Positions 52,206-61,486 are shown, counted from the first letter of the stretch. The stretch: 64,000 nt of DNA from Chryseobacterium sp. OV279 (GCF_900128945.1 NZ_FQUD01000001.1:806001-870000); one strand, 5' to 3'. Notes: a model not told the origin generated them from the letters alone. Translations and numbers: made by a program.

Positions 52206-52826
52206 ATGGAATCAGACAAAGATCAATTTCCGGCTATTGAATCCAAAATTTCTAAAGGCTGGACTTTGGCTGTTAAAACTGTTTTTTCAATATTCGCCGT
52301 ATTGACACCCCTGATGACGATTATGATGGCATGGCTTACTGTAGATTCAAAAATCAATATTGAACTGAAAATTTTAATGGTTCTATTGGCGATACTCGTT
52401 ACAGCATTATTTGTATGGCTTCTTATCGTAAAAGTAAAAGAAAAACCAAGTGCGAAAATAATTCGGACCATGGTGGACAGAGCAGGAATTCATTATTACA
52501 GCAATCAGGGTTTAGTAAAATCAGTACAATACAACCAACTGATGCCGCATCCGGATAACGGAAAATATGACGTATTTATCAATCTTGATCAGACCGATAC
52601 CAATATGGACTTGTGTTATTACGTATCCGATGAAGAGTCAGATAAAGTAGTCATAAAAGCATTATCCATAGAAGCAGAATCTGTAATTACTAATGGAAAT
52701 TCATTAAGAAAACATTTCATAAAAGGAATCACTTTTTTTAGACCCGACCTGAAAATATCTCCTGGTGTTTTGGATTTGTACAGGTTAAAGAAAGAATTGA
52801 ATAATAAATCTGCTACAACTTATTAA
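52206..52826 (+). CDS. Two-span membrane protein of unknown function
   Basis: 206 residues. Two hydrophobic spans (about 20-45 and 52-75: LKILMVLLAILVTALFVWLLIV) precede a soluble C-terminal domain with MVDRAGIHYYSNQGLVKSVQYNQLMPHPDNGKYDVFINLDQ. It is not recognised but resembles the bPH-like layout of membrane-attached beta domains. It follows PhyH after 13 bp and closes the operon with a good terminator. Confidence 0.78.
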   Translation: MESDKDQFPAIESKISKGWTLAVKTVFSIFAVLTPLMTIMMAWLTVDSKINIELKILMVLLAILVTALFVWLLIVKVKEKPSAKIIRTMVDRAGIHYYSNQGLVKSVQYNQLMPHPDNGKYDVFINLDQTDTNMDLCYYVSDEESDKVVIKALSIEAESVITNGNSLRKHFIKGITFFRPDLKISPGVLDLYRLKKELNNKSATTY

Positions 52827-52888
52827 AAGATAAATCATAAAGATGATTTAAGTCTGCATCAGCTCTTGAAAATCTTTAATAAAAACCA

Positions 52889-52920
52889 ATCCCTTCGAAA
52901 AACTCGAAGGGATGTTTTTT
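52889..52920. terminator. Terminator after the membrane-protein gene
   Basis: 10-bp stem ATCCCTTCGA / TCGAAGGGAT, loop AAAAC, followed by GTTTTTTT. Confidence 0.92.
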
Positions 52921-53693
52921 TACCAGTAATTGGAAATGATATTTTTATATTGGTCTTTTGAATTTTTCTTATGATAAAAAAGTAAGATGAGAAATTCTTT
53001 TTTATCCGAGCTATTTGAAAACATTGGTCTGTCAACAATCATTTTTCTTTTTATGACATCCTCAATTATCTTGTCCTGACTGCCAAAACCAGTAATGGTG
53101 ACAATTTCATCAATTTTAGACGATTCATTGATCTTTACTCTGTAAATGGCAAAGGATTGTTTCGGCTGAAAATCTTTAATTTTTGATAAATCTGTTTGAC
53201 CAATGTCACTTGTCCCATCTTCACAAAAGGTAAATGTAAGACCTGTAAATTTGTATCTATTTTTATCTAAATAAGAAAAAGTTTTCTTTAAATTTTCAAG
53301 CTCAGAATTTTCATCTTTTGAAGACCTAGCGCTTAATTTAGATTTTGGAGTGCAGGAAGAAATGGTGTAGCTGTTGCTACCGGCCCCACTTAATAAGATC
53401 AAATATCTTTCGTTGGGCTCTATATCAATTTCACAGGCAGCAGAGTGTGAATTTCCGATTAATCCTCTTACAGTTAATGTTTTAAATTCTGTTCCCTTGT
53501 ATAATTTTTCAAATTCAACATCTGCTTTATATGTTCTCTGTTCAATATTTTCATCATAAACTTTTATAATTTTGATAACACCTACAACATTAGCATTTAA
53601 ATACTCCTGTGGTAAAGGATCTCTTACACATTTACAGGCTGATACTTTTATGACACTTGAGAGAACGAAGAATAGTAATAATAGTTTTTTCAT
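52920..53693 (-). CDS. Secreted TIMP/netrin-like (NTR) domain protein
   Basis: 257 residues. The signal peptide (hydrophobic to about residue 18, VSA) leads directly to a mature N-terminus CKCVRDPLPQEYLNANVVGVIKI, the CXC start seen in TIMP-like NTR domains, with VEFEKLYKG, LTVRG and AACEIDIEPNERYLILLSG and ISSCTP completing an OB-like fold with paired cysteines. The C-terminal 130 residues are a second, unrecognised domain. In animals TIMPs block metalloproteases; bacterial NTR proteins have unknown roles. It lies 13 bp after the GH92 gene, so the two may be cotranscribed. Confidence 0.75.
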   Translation of the reverse strand: MKKLLLLFFVLSSVIKVSACKCVRDPLPQEYLNANVVGVIKIIKVYDENIEQRTYKADVEFEKLYKGTEFKTLTVRGLIGNSHSAACEIDIEPNERYLILLSGAGSNSYTISSCTPKSKLSARSSKDENSELENLKKTFSYLDKNRYKFTGLTFTFCEDGTSDIGQTDLSKIKDFQPKQSFAIYRVKINESSKIDEIVTITGFGSQDKIIEDVIKRKMIVDRPMFSNSSDKKEFLILLFYHKKNSKDQYKNIISNYW

Positions 53694-53706
53694 TTATAAG
53701 AAGGTT

Positions 53707-56508
53707 TTATTTCACAGAAATCTCATCAATAAAAATATAGGCCTCACCACCGGCGCCCTGATGCCATTCCGGAAGTTTTCCATAATAATAGGCTTTTACC
53801 TTGATGTAGCGGGCTTCGGTCGGAAGAATTTCTGTTCCGAAATCTTTGATCTGTACTTTTTCGTCTTTAGCGTCAATCGTATTGTCAATGCTTTTCAGAA
53901 GGATAAAGTCTTTCCCGTTCATCGATGCGTAGTATTCCACTTTTTTAGGCATTAAAATCCACGCTCTGCTGTCCTGAAGATAGGTAGAAGATAATTTTGT
54001 GATCTGCTGAGGTGATTTTAAATCAATCACAGCTTCAAAATCCTGTCCCTGATAGCCATGCCATTCTCCTTTTCTCCAGTTCACATCACCCTTGATGCCA
54101 TCTATAAGTGCCAGTTTTCCATTAGCAGTATATTGCGGCGTTGGTTTTGAATGGATGATAATATCCCAGTAATTTGGTCTTCTGTTAAAATTAGCGACCG
54201 TCACAGAACTCTTTTCACCATTTCTTTCCGAATAGGCATGCACCTGAGTCGTTTTACTGATGGTGAAAGGGCCTTTATACGCTGAAAAGGTTTTTCTTAC
54301 ATTCGCATCATCTGAATTCATGGTCATATAATAGACTTTATCACCTGGATTCAGTGGAGTGATCTGTACTTTGGATGAGAAATCGAAGATCCTGTCGGAG
54401 GCGATCACTGGTGATGCAGTCAGCTGTGTATATTTGAAATCTTTTGCCGGTTGGCTATTTTCAAATCCTAATTTTTGAAGATCAGATTTGCTAGTGTTTT
54501 TTGTAATAACTTTTGTGGTGCCGTCTTCCAGATGAATTTTAACCTCATCAAAATACGGTGTCGTTGTCTGCCACTCCGGAAGCCCGGGAGTCACGGAATA
54601 AATTCCCATCGAGCTCAGAATGTACCATGCGCTCATCTGCCCGCAGTCTTCATTTCCGATAAGCCCGTCCTGTGTATTTTTATAGAAGTTGTCAAGGATA
54701 TATTTGATCTTGGCATCTGTTTTTTCAGGCTTTCCTACATAATTGTACAGATAAGCGATATGATGACTCGGTTCATTTCCCTGGGCATATTGTCCCATCA
54801 GACCCGTAATGTCTACCTGCTCTCTGCCCGTTGTTTTATCCGGTGCTGCGAAAATAGCATCAATGAATTGTTCAAATTTTTCTTTTCCGCCATGAGCGGC
54901 AATCAGTCCTGGAATATCCTGCTGGACAGAATAGGAATAATGCCATGAGTTTCCTTCCGTATAATTATTGTTCACTTCTCTTGCATCAAAAGGTTCATAC
55001 CAGTTTCCGTTCTTTCTCGGCTGCATAAAGCCGCTGTTTGGGTTATATAGGTTTTTCCAGTTCTGAGAACGTTTCATGAAATACTGATAATCTTCTTTTT
55101 TGCCTAAAATCTTAGCCATTTGAGCGATACACCAGTCGTCGTAGGCATATTCTACCGTTTTGGAAACACTTTCATGTTCATCGTCAATGCTTATATAATG
55201 GTTCTGTTTGTAAGCATTTAAACCGAAAATATCCTGCATGGCAGAGTTTTTAGAGGCTTCAAATGCTTTTTCATAATCAAACCCTTTAATTCCTTTAGCC
55301 ATCGCATCTGCAATCACGGAAACAGAGTGGTAGCCGATCATACATTCCGTTTCATTGGAAGCAAGTTCCCACACCGGAAGTTTTCCGCCCTGCTCATACT
55401 GTTTGATAAAAGTATTGATGAAATCTGCTGTTCTTTTTCTGTCGATCAGAGTCATCAGCGGATGGGCAGCCCTGAAAGTATCCCAAAGCGAGAATACGGA
55501 ATAATAGTCAAACCCTTTTGTGGTATAAAGCTTATTATCGCGGCCTCTGTATCTTCCGTCCACATCCATACTGATGTTCGGTTGGGTGAAAACGTGGTAT
55601 AACGCGGTGTAAAAGACAGAAAGTTTATCCTTATCATCAGATTTAACTTCAATTTTTGAAAGTTCTTTGTTCCAATCGGTTTCGGCCTGTTTTCTTACCG
55701 CTTCAAAATCATTGGATTTTCCTTCTGCTAACATGTTTTTCTCTGTTCCCTCATAACCTGTAGGAGAGATTGCGACTTTTACACTGATCTTTTCTCCTTT
55801 TTTAACATCAGATGAAAAAGCCAGAGCCAGCTTGGTTCCTGTGAAAAGCTTGTCTTCGTTTTTTCCGTTAACCTCTTTTTTAGAGATTTTCATCGGTTTT
55901 GAAAACTCAATCCTGGCGTAAATATATTGGTTGGTAGCCCACGCTTCACTTCTCCTGAACACTTCGATGGTTTTATCATCAATAATTTTGACTTCACCTT
56001 CCAGGAGTTTATCCCTGTGGTTGAGGTCAAGAATGATATTAGCTGTTCCTGACTTGTTAAAAGTATATTCGTGATAGCCGACTCTTTGGGTAGTGGTCAG
56101 ACGGACATCGATATTATTTTTGTCCAGTTTAACAGCATAAAATCCGGCCGAAGCTTTTTCATTTTTATGCGAAAACTTAGAAGAATAATCTTTGGAGTTT
56201 AAGCTTGTAGTTCCCATCGTAGGCATCAGCATGATATCTCCGTAATCTGAAACTCCGGTTCCGTTAAGATGCGTATGCGAAAAACCATAAATCACAGAAT
56301 CCGAATAGTGATATCCGCTGCATCCGTCCCAGCTTCCGTCTATCCTGGTATCCGGTGAAAGTTGTACCATTCCGAAGGGAACAATAGCTCCCGGAAAGGT
56401 GTGACCGTGGCCTCCGGTTCCTATAAAAGGGTTAACATACTGGGAATAATTCTGGGAATATATGATCTGGGCAATGCATAAGGAGAAAACGGCCAGTCTT
56501 TTTTTCAT
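53707..56508 (-). CDS. GH92-family alpha-mannosidase, secreted
   Basis: 933 residues. A signal peptide (to about residue 18, YSQ) precedes YVNPFIGTGGHGHTFPGAIVPFGMVQLSPD, the hallmark of GH92, with GYHYSDSVIYGFSHTHLNGTG, YSVFSLWDTFRAAHP, GNEPSHHIAYLYNYVGKP and GLIGNEDCGQMSAWYILSSMG carrying the catalytic Glu/Asp and calcium ligands. A chitobiase/fn3-like segment and a C-terminal F5/8-type carbohydrate-binding domain (about 790-933) follow. GH92 enzymes cut alpha-linked mannose from yeast or host N-glycans. No T9SS signal is seen at the C-terminus. Confidence 0.95.
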   Translation of the reverse strand: MKKRLAVFSLCIAQIIYSQNYSQYVNPFIGTGGHGHTFPGAIVPFGMVQLSPDTRIDGSWDGCSGYHYSDSVIYGFSHTHLNGTGVSDYGDIMLMPTMGTTSLNSKDYSSKFSHKNEKASAGFYAVKLDKNNIDVRLTTTQRVGYHEYTFNKSGTANIILDLNHRDKLLEGEVKIIDDKTIEVFRRSEAWATNQYIYARIEFSKPMKISKKEVNGKNEDKLFTGTKLALAFSSDVKKGEKISVKVAISPTGYEGTEKNMLAEGKSNDFEAVRKQAETDWNKELSKIEVKSDDKDKLSVFYTALYHVFTQPNISMDVDGRYRGRDNKLYTTKGFDYYSVFSLWDTFRAAHPLMTLIDRKRTADFINTFIKQYEQGGKLPVWELASNETECMIGYHSVSVIADAMAKGIKGFDYEKAFEASKNSAMQDIFGLNAYKQNHYISIDDEHESVSKTVEYAYDDWCIAQMAKILGKKEDYQYFMKRSQNWKNLYNPNSGFMQPRKNGNWYEPFDAREVNNNYTEGNSWHYSYSVQQDIPGLIAAHGGKEKFEQFIDAIFAAPDKTTGREQVDITGLMGQYAQGNEPSHHIAYLYNYVGKPEKTDAKIKYILDNFYKNTQDGLIGNEDCGQMSAWYILSSMGIYSVTPGLPEWQTTTPYFDEVKIHLEDGTTKVITKNTSKSDLQKLGFENSQPAKDFKYTQLTASPVIASDRIFDFSSKVQITPLNPGDKVYYMTMNSDDANVRKTFSAYKGPFTISKTTQVHAYSERNGEKSSVTVANFNRRPNYWDIIIHSKPTPQYTANGKLALIDGIKGDVNWRKGEWHGYQGQDFEAVIDLKSPQQITKLSSTYLQDSRAWILMPKKVEYYASMNGKDFILLKSIDNTIDAKDEKVQIKDFGTEILPTEARYIKVKAYYYGKLPEWHQGAGGEAYIFIDEISVK

Positions 56509-56610
56509 ATCATCAATTTATACCCACGAATATATTGAAAAAACAGCAGAACGGAATGTAATAAAAGAAAGTCAGGAATTGTCTTATTAAAAACTATTAC
56601 TACAAAATAC

Positions 56611-58953
56611 ATGAAGAAAACATTAATTTCCATGGTTCTGCTGCTTCCGGTTCTTGCCTTTTCGCAGCGCATCACAGGAAAAATAACGCATACGGGGAAT
56701 TCAGTTTCATACATAGAAATCGTAGCAGTAAAGGACAAAACCAGACAAACAGTTATTTCGGATGAAAAGGGAAATTATTCTTTAAAACTTCCGGATAACG
56801 GAAATTACAGTATCAAACTGATCCAGGACGGAGCAGAAGTATCCACGGCAGAGATTAGCGTTAACGGAGAGACGAAGCAGGATTTTTTCATTGAGACGAA
56901 GCAGGAAAAACAAATTGAAGGCGTCACACTTACCGCACGGAAAAAATTAATTGAAAGAAAGGCTGACCGTCTGATCTTTAATGTATCCAATTCTGTGGCT
57001 TCACAGGGAATGGATGGAGCAGAAGCATTATCAACGACCCCTTTGCTTAAAGTGGATGACAATGCAGGGATTTCAATCGTCGGAAAAAGCGGAGTCGCTG
57101 TGATGATCAATGACAGAATGCTGAACCTTTCAGGGAGTGAGCTGGTGACTTATCTTAAAAGCTTAAGATCCGAGAATATAGAAAAGATCGAGGTGATCAC
57201 AACTCCTCCGGCAAAATATGAAGCGCAGGGAAACAGTGGGCTTATCAATATTGTTTTAAAGAAAAATCAGAATCTGGGCTGGAGCGGAAGTCTTACAACA
57301 AGCCTTCAGCAGCAGACTTACACCGGGTTTTCAAACAATGCAACAGTCAATTATCAAAATGAAAAGCTAAGGTCTTCACTAAAATTAAGGCATTATGATT
57401 ATCAAAAACGTTCCTATGAAAACTATACCATTGAAGGTGCAGACGGTCTTAAAAGTTCGGATGAGAGACGGGACTTCGGAAATGGGCTAGGTGCCAATTT
57501 AAGTATTGATTATCAAATTAATGCTCAATCCAATGTAGGATTTATTTACGATTACGGTTTCGGGCATTCCAATATGGATGTTCAGAATACGTCGAGATAT
57601 TTCCAGAACGGAATGTATACGAATACGCTGTCTACTTATGCGGAACATCGTGCTAATAGCCGTCAGCAGACGATAAGCGGATATTATGACCTTAAGTTTG
57701 GAAAGCAAGGGCATAAACTGAGCATTACCGGAAATTATTTTTCCAATATCCCGGAAAGTCTGATTGATTTTACCACTACGGAAAGTTCTGGTGACGATTT
57801 TGTGGTGAGAACACCTTCTACTGTTGATTATAAAATTTACTCAGGACAGGCTGATCTTACCTTGCCTTATCAGTTTGCAAAGATGGAAACCGGAGTCAAG
57901 TTCACCAATTTTGATAACAATTCAGATATTTCTTATCAGAATCTAACGAACGGAAATTTTATCACAGATCCTTTAAAAAGCAATGTATTTGAGTACAATG
58001 AAAAAAACTATGCCGCGTATGTCAGTTTTGAAAAAGAGTTTAATGAAAAATGGTCGGCAAAAGCAGGATTGCGCTATGAGTATTCCACGGTAAATGGTAA
58101 TTCCTTAACTTCAGGACAGCAGACGGAAAACTCTTATGGAAAATTCTTTCCTACAGCTTATATCAGCTATAAAAGCAATGAAAACAATACTTTCAATTTA
58201 AATTATTCCAAAAGGATCAACAGGCCGGGATTCCGCGCGATCAATCCCTACCGATGGTATATCAATGTGAATTCTTACTTTACAGGAAATCCATTGCTGA
58301 CGCCTTCTATCAACCATAATTTTGAACTTTCACACGTTTATAAAGGGAAACTGTCCACCTCTGCGTATTTCCAGAGAACGGTAGAGGCATTTGGGCAGCT
58401 GGCCAATCTACAAGGCGAAAACAGGATCAGCACATTTGCTAATTATTACAACCAGAACAGTATGGGAATCACGGTCAATTATTCTGATACGTTCTTTAAA
58501 TTCTGGGAAGCCAATTATTCTACGGACATGTCTTATATGGAAACGAAAGTTTTTGATACTGATGCAGCTTCCAGAAAAGGAAACAGTTATAATTTTGATT
58601 TTCAAAACAACCTTTCGCTTAATAAAAGTAAAACGGTGCAGCTGATCTTGAATTACTGGTTCAGACTGCCTTCCAATTCTGGAAATTCCTATATGAATTA
58701 CGCAGGACTTGTTACTGCGGGGCTTAAACTGAGCCTTATGGAAAAGACTTTGCAGATGAATCTATTGGTTTCAGATATCTTCAAACAGGGGAGAAGCCGT
58801 GGAGAAATCTATTATACAACAGGGACCCACTATTACAATAATTATTATGATGCCAGAAGGCTTACTTTATCAGCGACGTATACCTTTGGAAATAAAAAAG
58901 TGAAAGGGGCGGATCGTAATGTGAAGTTTGATGAGAAAAACAGGGCGAATTAA
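56611..58953 (+). CDS. TonB-receptor-like outer-membrane beta-barrel protein
   Basis: 780 residues. Signal peptide to about residue 19 (AFSQ); a carboxypeptidase-regulatory-like domain (RITGKITHTGNSVSYIEIVAV, about 20-105); a plug-like region (TPLLKVDDNAGISIVGKSGVAVMINDRML, VITTPPAKYEAQGNSGLINIVLKK); then a barrel with FNLNYSKRINRPGFRAINP and a C-terminal strand LTLSATYTFG. The GH92 gene starts 100 bp away on the other strand, so the two promoters face each other. Such barrels (OMP_b-brl_3) are frequent in Bacteroidota and mostly of unknown substrate. Confidence 0.88.
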   Translation: MKKTLISMVLLLPVLAFSQRITGKITHTGNSVSYIEIVAVKDKTRQTVISDEKGNYSLKLPDNGNYSIKLIQDGAEVSTAEISVNGETKQDFFIETKQEKQIEGVTLTARKKLIERKADRLIFNVSNSVASQGMDGAEALSTTPLLKVDDNAGISIVGKSGVAVMINDRMLNLSGSELVTYLKSLRSENIEKIEVITTPPAKYEAQGNSGLINIVLKKNQNLGWSGSLTTSLQQQTYTGFSNNATVNYQNEKLRSSLKLRHYDYQKRSYENYTIEGADGLKSSDERRDFGNGLGANLSIDYQINAQSNVGFIYDYGFGHSNMDVQNTSRYFQNGMYTNTLSTYAEHRANSRQQTISGYYDLKFGKQGHKLSITGNYFSNIPESLIDFTTTESSGDDFVVRTPSTVDYKIYSGQADLTLPYQFAKMETGVKFTNFDNNSDISYQNLTNGNFITDPLKSNVFEYNEKNYAAYVSFEKEFNEKWSAKAGLRYEYSTVNGNSLTSGQQTENSYGKFFPTAYISYKSNENNTFNLNYSKRINRPGFRAINPYRWYINVNSYFTGNPLLTPSINHNFELSHVYKGKLSTSAYFQRTVEAFGQLANLQGENRISTFANYYNQNSMGITVNYSDTFFKFWEANYSTDMSYMETKVFDTDAASRKGNSYNFDFQNNLSLNKSKTVQLILNYWFRLPSNSGNSYMNYAGLVTAGLKLSLMEKTLQMNLLVSDIFKQGRSRGEIYYTTGTHYYNNYYDARRLTLSATYTFGNKKVKGADRNVKFDEKNRAN

Positions 58954-58963
58954 ATTATAAACG

Positions 58964-59225
58964 AAGCCAGGTTTTGGCTAAAGCCGGATGAATTGGATGT
59001 ATTTTGTTAAACGGGCTAAAGCCCGTTTCTATTGAATATGATAGGTTGTATGATTTAAAAAGGGAAATGTTTATTAGTTCTTTTGACTACAGATGTCTAC
59101 GGATCCTATTCTGAATAAAATCATTGATTTTTTTTAAGAACTTATGTGATCTTCTTATTTGCAAAGCTTTTCAGCTTCAAATAACTTAAGTGTAAAAAAC
59201 TTTTGCACCTTTTGTGGTAAAAAAC
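58964..59225. repeat. Repeat family 2, copy after the barrel gene
   Basis: A element: AGGTTTTGGCTAAAGCCGG and AAACGGGCTAAAGCCCGTTT with a perfect palindrome; then TTTTTTTAAGAACTTATGTG, ATCTTCTTATTTGCAAAGC and B element ACTTAAGTGTAAAAAAC, TTTTGTGGTAAAA. The B part aligns with the reverse complement of each 258-bp unit at 35.4-36 kb. Confidence 0.8.
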
Positions 59226-59681
59226 TTAAACTTCGCCTTCGAAAATATCATGTAAATAATCTTGCTGATGACGTTCTGTACGGTCTGTGCCCAGAAATTT
59301 TTTCCAGGATTGGGACTCGTGGTAGACAATGCCCATTTCCCATACGCAGTACGTTGGAAGATGAATTGTATTTCTGTCCCAGACTTCAAAAGTTCCGGAA
59401 CCATCATAGTAAACACTTTCCCAGAGTTCGTTTTCGCTTCTCCAGGTACAGACTAAAAGTAAATATTTTTCGCCGCATCTGTGCATGATGACAAATCCGA
59501 GATCTTCTTTGTTCTGAAAATTTTCAACAGCATTTTCAATACATATTTTAGCATTATGGATATCCTGAGATGAAACAGCGGCCGGATCCTCTGCAAGATC
59601 ATACCATTTGAATCGGGTCTTTCCGACGGTGAAAATTCCCTTCGGAGAAGCATATTTAGAAGGATAAGCGGTAGAATTCAT
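59226..59681 (-). CDS. Protein of unknown function (151 residues)
   Basis: Not recognised. The start is uncertain: MNSTAY at 59681 gives 151 residues; a frame open to 59768 would add a hydrophobic stretch that could act as a signal or anchor. The sequence is balanced in composition, with YYDGSGTFEVWDRNTIHLPTYCVWEMGIVYHESQSW in the second half and three cysteines. Its composition and length suggest a real gene, but its end is exactly at repeat family 2, whose border it touches. Transcribed alone. Confidence 0.6.
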   Translation of the reverse strand: MNSTAYPSKYASPKGIFTVGKTRFKWYDLAEDPAAVSSQDIHNAKICIENAVENFQNKEDLGFVIMHRCGEKYLLLVCTWRSENELWESVYYDGSGTFEVWDRNTIHLPTYCVWEMGIVYHESQSWKKFLGTDRTERHQQDYLHDIFEGEV

Positions 59682-59813
59682 AAGTAATATTTTACGATGG
59701 TGAATGGGTGTGATAAAGATGAAGATAAGAAATAGGAAAGACAGCTCTTTTGTCATCTTATTTATCACATGGGGTTATAGATTTTATTGATTCTAAATTA
59801 TCGAAAAAATGCG

Positions 59814-59821
59814 TAAATTTG
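59814..59821 (+). promoter_or_regulatory. -7 box of mrp
   Basis: TAAATTTG 19 bp before the mrp ATG; TTG at 59787-59789 is a possible -33 element with a long spacer. Confidence 0.65.
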
Positions 59822-59840
59822 TGAACAATTTATATTTAGT

Positions 59841-60950
59841 ATGTTGACGAAAGAACAGGTTCAGGATTTCCTTAAAGAGATAGAAGTAGACGATTTGGTG
59901 AGTAACTTTCAAATCATGGGTAACGATGTGTATATAGACATGACCGCCCATTCACCGGCAATGCACGAAAAGAAAAAGCTGGAGGCAGCGATGAAGCAGG
60001 CTTTTGCCAGTGAGTTTGGAGAAGATATTCACTTAAAACTTAAAATCGTTTCTCCGGAACCGAGTGAGATCCAGCTAAGCCAGATCAAAGGGAAACAGAT
60101 CCCTGGAATTCAGAATATCATTGCTATTGCATCCGGAAAAGGAGGCGTAGGAAAATCTACAGTGGCAGCAAATATGGCAGTTACTTTAGCGAAGATGGGT
60201 TTCAAAGTAGGATTACTGGATGCCGATATTTACGGACCGTCTGTTCCTACCATGTTCGATACGGAAGGTGAAAAGCCGATTTCTGTAGACGTTGACGGAA
60301 AAAGTAAAATGAAACCTGTTGAAAACTATGGGGTAAAAATGCTTTCTATCGGTTATTTCTCAGGAGCCAATCAGGCAGTAGTCTGGAGAGGTCCAATGGC
60401 TTCAAAAGCTTTGAACCAGATGATCAGAGATGCAGCCTGGGGAGAACTTGATTTCTTACTGATTGACCTTCCTCCGGGAACAGGAGATATTCATTTATCC
60501 ATCATTCAGGAAGTACCTGTAACGGGTGCCGTGATCGTAAGTACACCTCAACACGTAGCTTTGGCAGACGTAAGAAAAGGAATCGCGATGTTCCAGATGG
60601 AAAGTATTAACATTCCGGTTCTTGGATTAATCGAAAATATGGCGTATTTTTCGCCGGAAGAACTTCCTGATAACAAGTACTACATCTTTGGAAGACAGGG
60701 AGCTCAGTATCTTGCTGAAGATCTGGGAATTCCGGTACTGGGAGAGATCCCGTTGATTCAGAGTATCAGAGAAGCCGGAGACGTAGGAAGACCTGCTGCG
60801 CTTCAGGAAGGTTCTAAAATTGAAGGAATCTACACCGAAACGGCAAGAAAAATGGTAGAAAGTCTACTGGAAAGAAATAAAAATCTTCCCCCTACAGAAG
60901 CTGTAAAGATTTCAACGATGGCGGGTTGCTCGCCGAAAGCTAAAAAATAA
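59841..60950 (+). CDS. mrp: Mrp/ApbC/NBP35-family P-loop ATPase, Fe-S carrier
   Basis: 369 residues. The N-terminal MIP18/DUF59 domain (1-75) precedes the P-loop domain with the deviant Walker A GKGGVGKST (99-107), DADIYGPSVPTMF, WRGPMASKALNQM, LLIDLPPGTGDIHLSI and VSTPQHVALADVRKG. The family assembles or carries Fe-S clusters. The usual cysteine pair after ENM (CXXC) is absent: this protein reads ENMAYFSPEELPDN, and its only cysteine is in MAGCSPKAKK at the C-terminus. nifU follows after 46 bp, supporting an Fe-S role. Confidence 0.93.
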   Translation: MLTKEQVQDFLKEIEVDDLVSNFQIMGNDVYIDMTAHSPAMHEKKKLEAAMKQAFASEFGEDIHLKLKIVSPEPSEIQLSQIKGKQIPGIQNIIAIASGKGGVGKSTVAANMAVTLAKMGFKVGLLDADIYGPSVPTMFDTEGEKPISVDVDGKSKMKPVENYGVKMLSIGYFSGANQAVVWRGPMASKALNQMIRDAAWGELDFLLIDLPPGTGDIHLSIIQEVPVTGAVIVSTPQHVALADVRKGIAMFQMESINIPVLGLIENMAYFSPEELPDNKYYIFGRQGAQYLAEDLGIPVLGEIPLIQSIREAGDVGRPAALQEGSKIEGIYTETARKMVESLLERNKNLPPTEAVKISTMAGCSPKAKK

Positions 60951-60996
60951 TTATTTTCAATTAAGTTTGAAAAAAGCCGAATTGAACTAAAGAAAT

Positions 60997-61245
60997 ATGG
61001 AAACAAATATAACACACGAAGATACAGTAACGAGAGTAATGGAAGCTCTGGAAAGCATCAGGCCGTTCCTGAACAAGGATGGAGGTGATATCGAGCTTAT
61101 TGACGTGAAGGATAACCAGGTTTTTGTAAAACTTTTGGGGAACTGTTCCGGATGTTCGCTGAATTTCTCAACCCTAAAATTAGGTGTAGAAAATACCATC
61201 AAGCAACATGCTCCGGAAATTCAAAAAGTAATCAATGTAGAGTAA
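60997..61245 (+). CDS. NifU-like Fe-S scaffold domain protein
   Basis: 82 residues, the C-terminal NifU domain alone. RPFLNKDGGDIELIDVKDNQVFVKLLGNCSGCSLNFSTLKLGVENTI has the conserved CXXC (Cys-Ser-Gly-Cys) that holds a 4Fe-4S cluster. Such Nfu proteins hand clusters to target enzymes. It forms an operon with mrp and ends at a terminator. Confidence 0.95.
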   Translation: METNITHEDTVTRVMEALESIRPFLNKDGGDIELIDVKDNQVFVKLLGNCSGCSLNFSTLKLGVENTIKQHAPEIQKVINVE

Positions 61246-61267
61246 AAAATTACACGAAATATTTTTT

Positions 61268-61298
61268 AAAGACAGGTTTTTTTAGCCTGTCTTTTTTT
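61268..61298 (+). terminator. Terminator of mrp-nifU
   Basis: 9-bp stem AAAGACAGG / CCTGTCTTT, followed by a run of T. Confidence 0.9.
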
Positions 61299-61347
61299 TG
61301 TTCTGATTTCAAACTGATTGGGGTAGAAATTTCACAGATTTTCATGT

Positions 61348-61443
61348 GAATGATAGCGGTATACAATTTTATCGGAGATAAAATCTTTGCGCCTTAAAGC
61401 AGCATTATACTCAAATATCTTTGCGCCTTTGCGTGAAACCAAC
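61348..61443. repeat. Dispersed repeat family 1, copy iv (short form)
   Basis: GATAGCGGTATACAATTTTATCG, GAGATAAAATC, TTGCGCCTTAAAGCA and then TTTGCGCCTTTGCGTG; shares the AGCGGTATACAATTTTATCG border with copy ii but not the GCATTCGAAT part. Confidence 0.75.
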
Positions 61444-61486
61444 TTTCCACATCCAATTAATCCACTCTATATTCCCACAAATAAAA

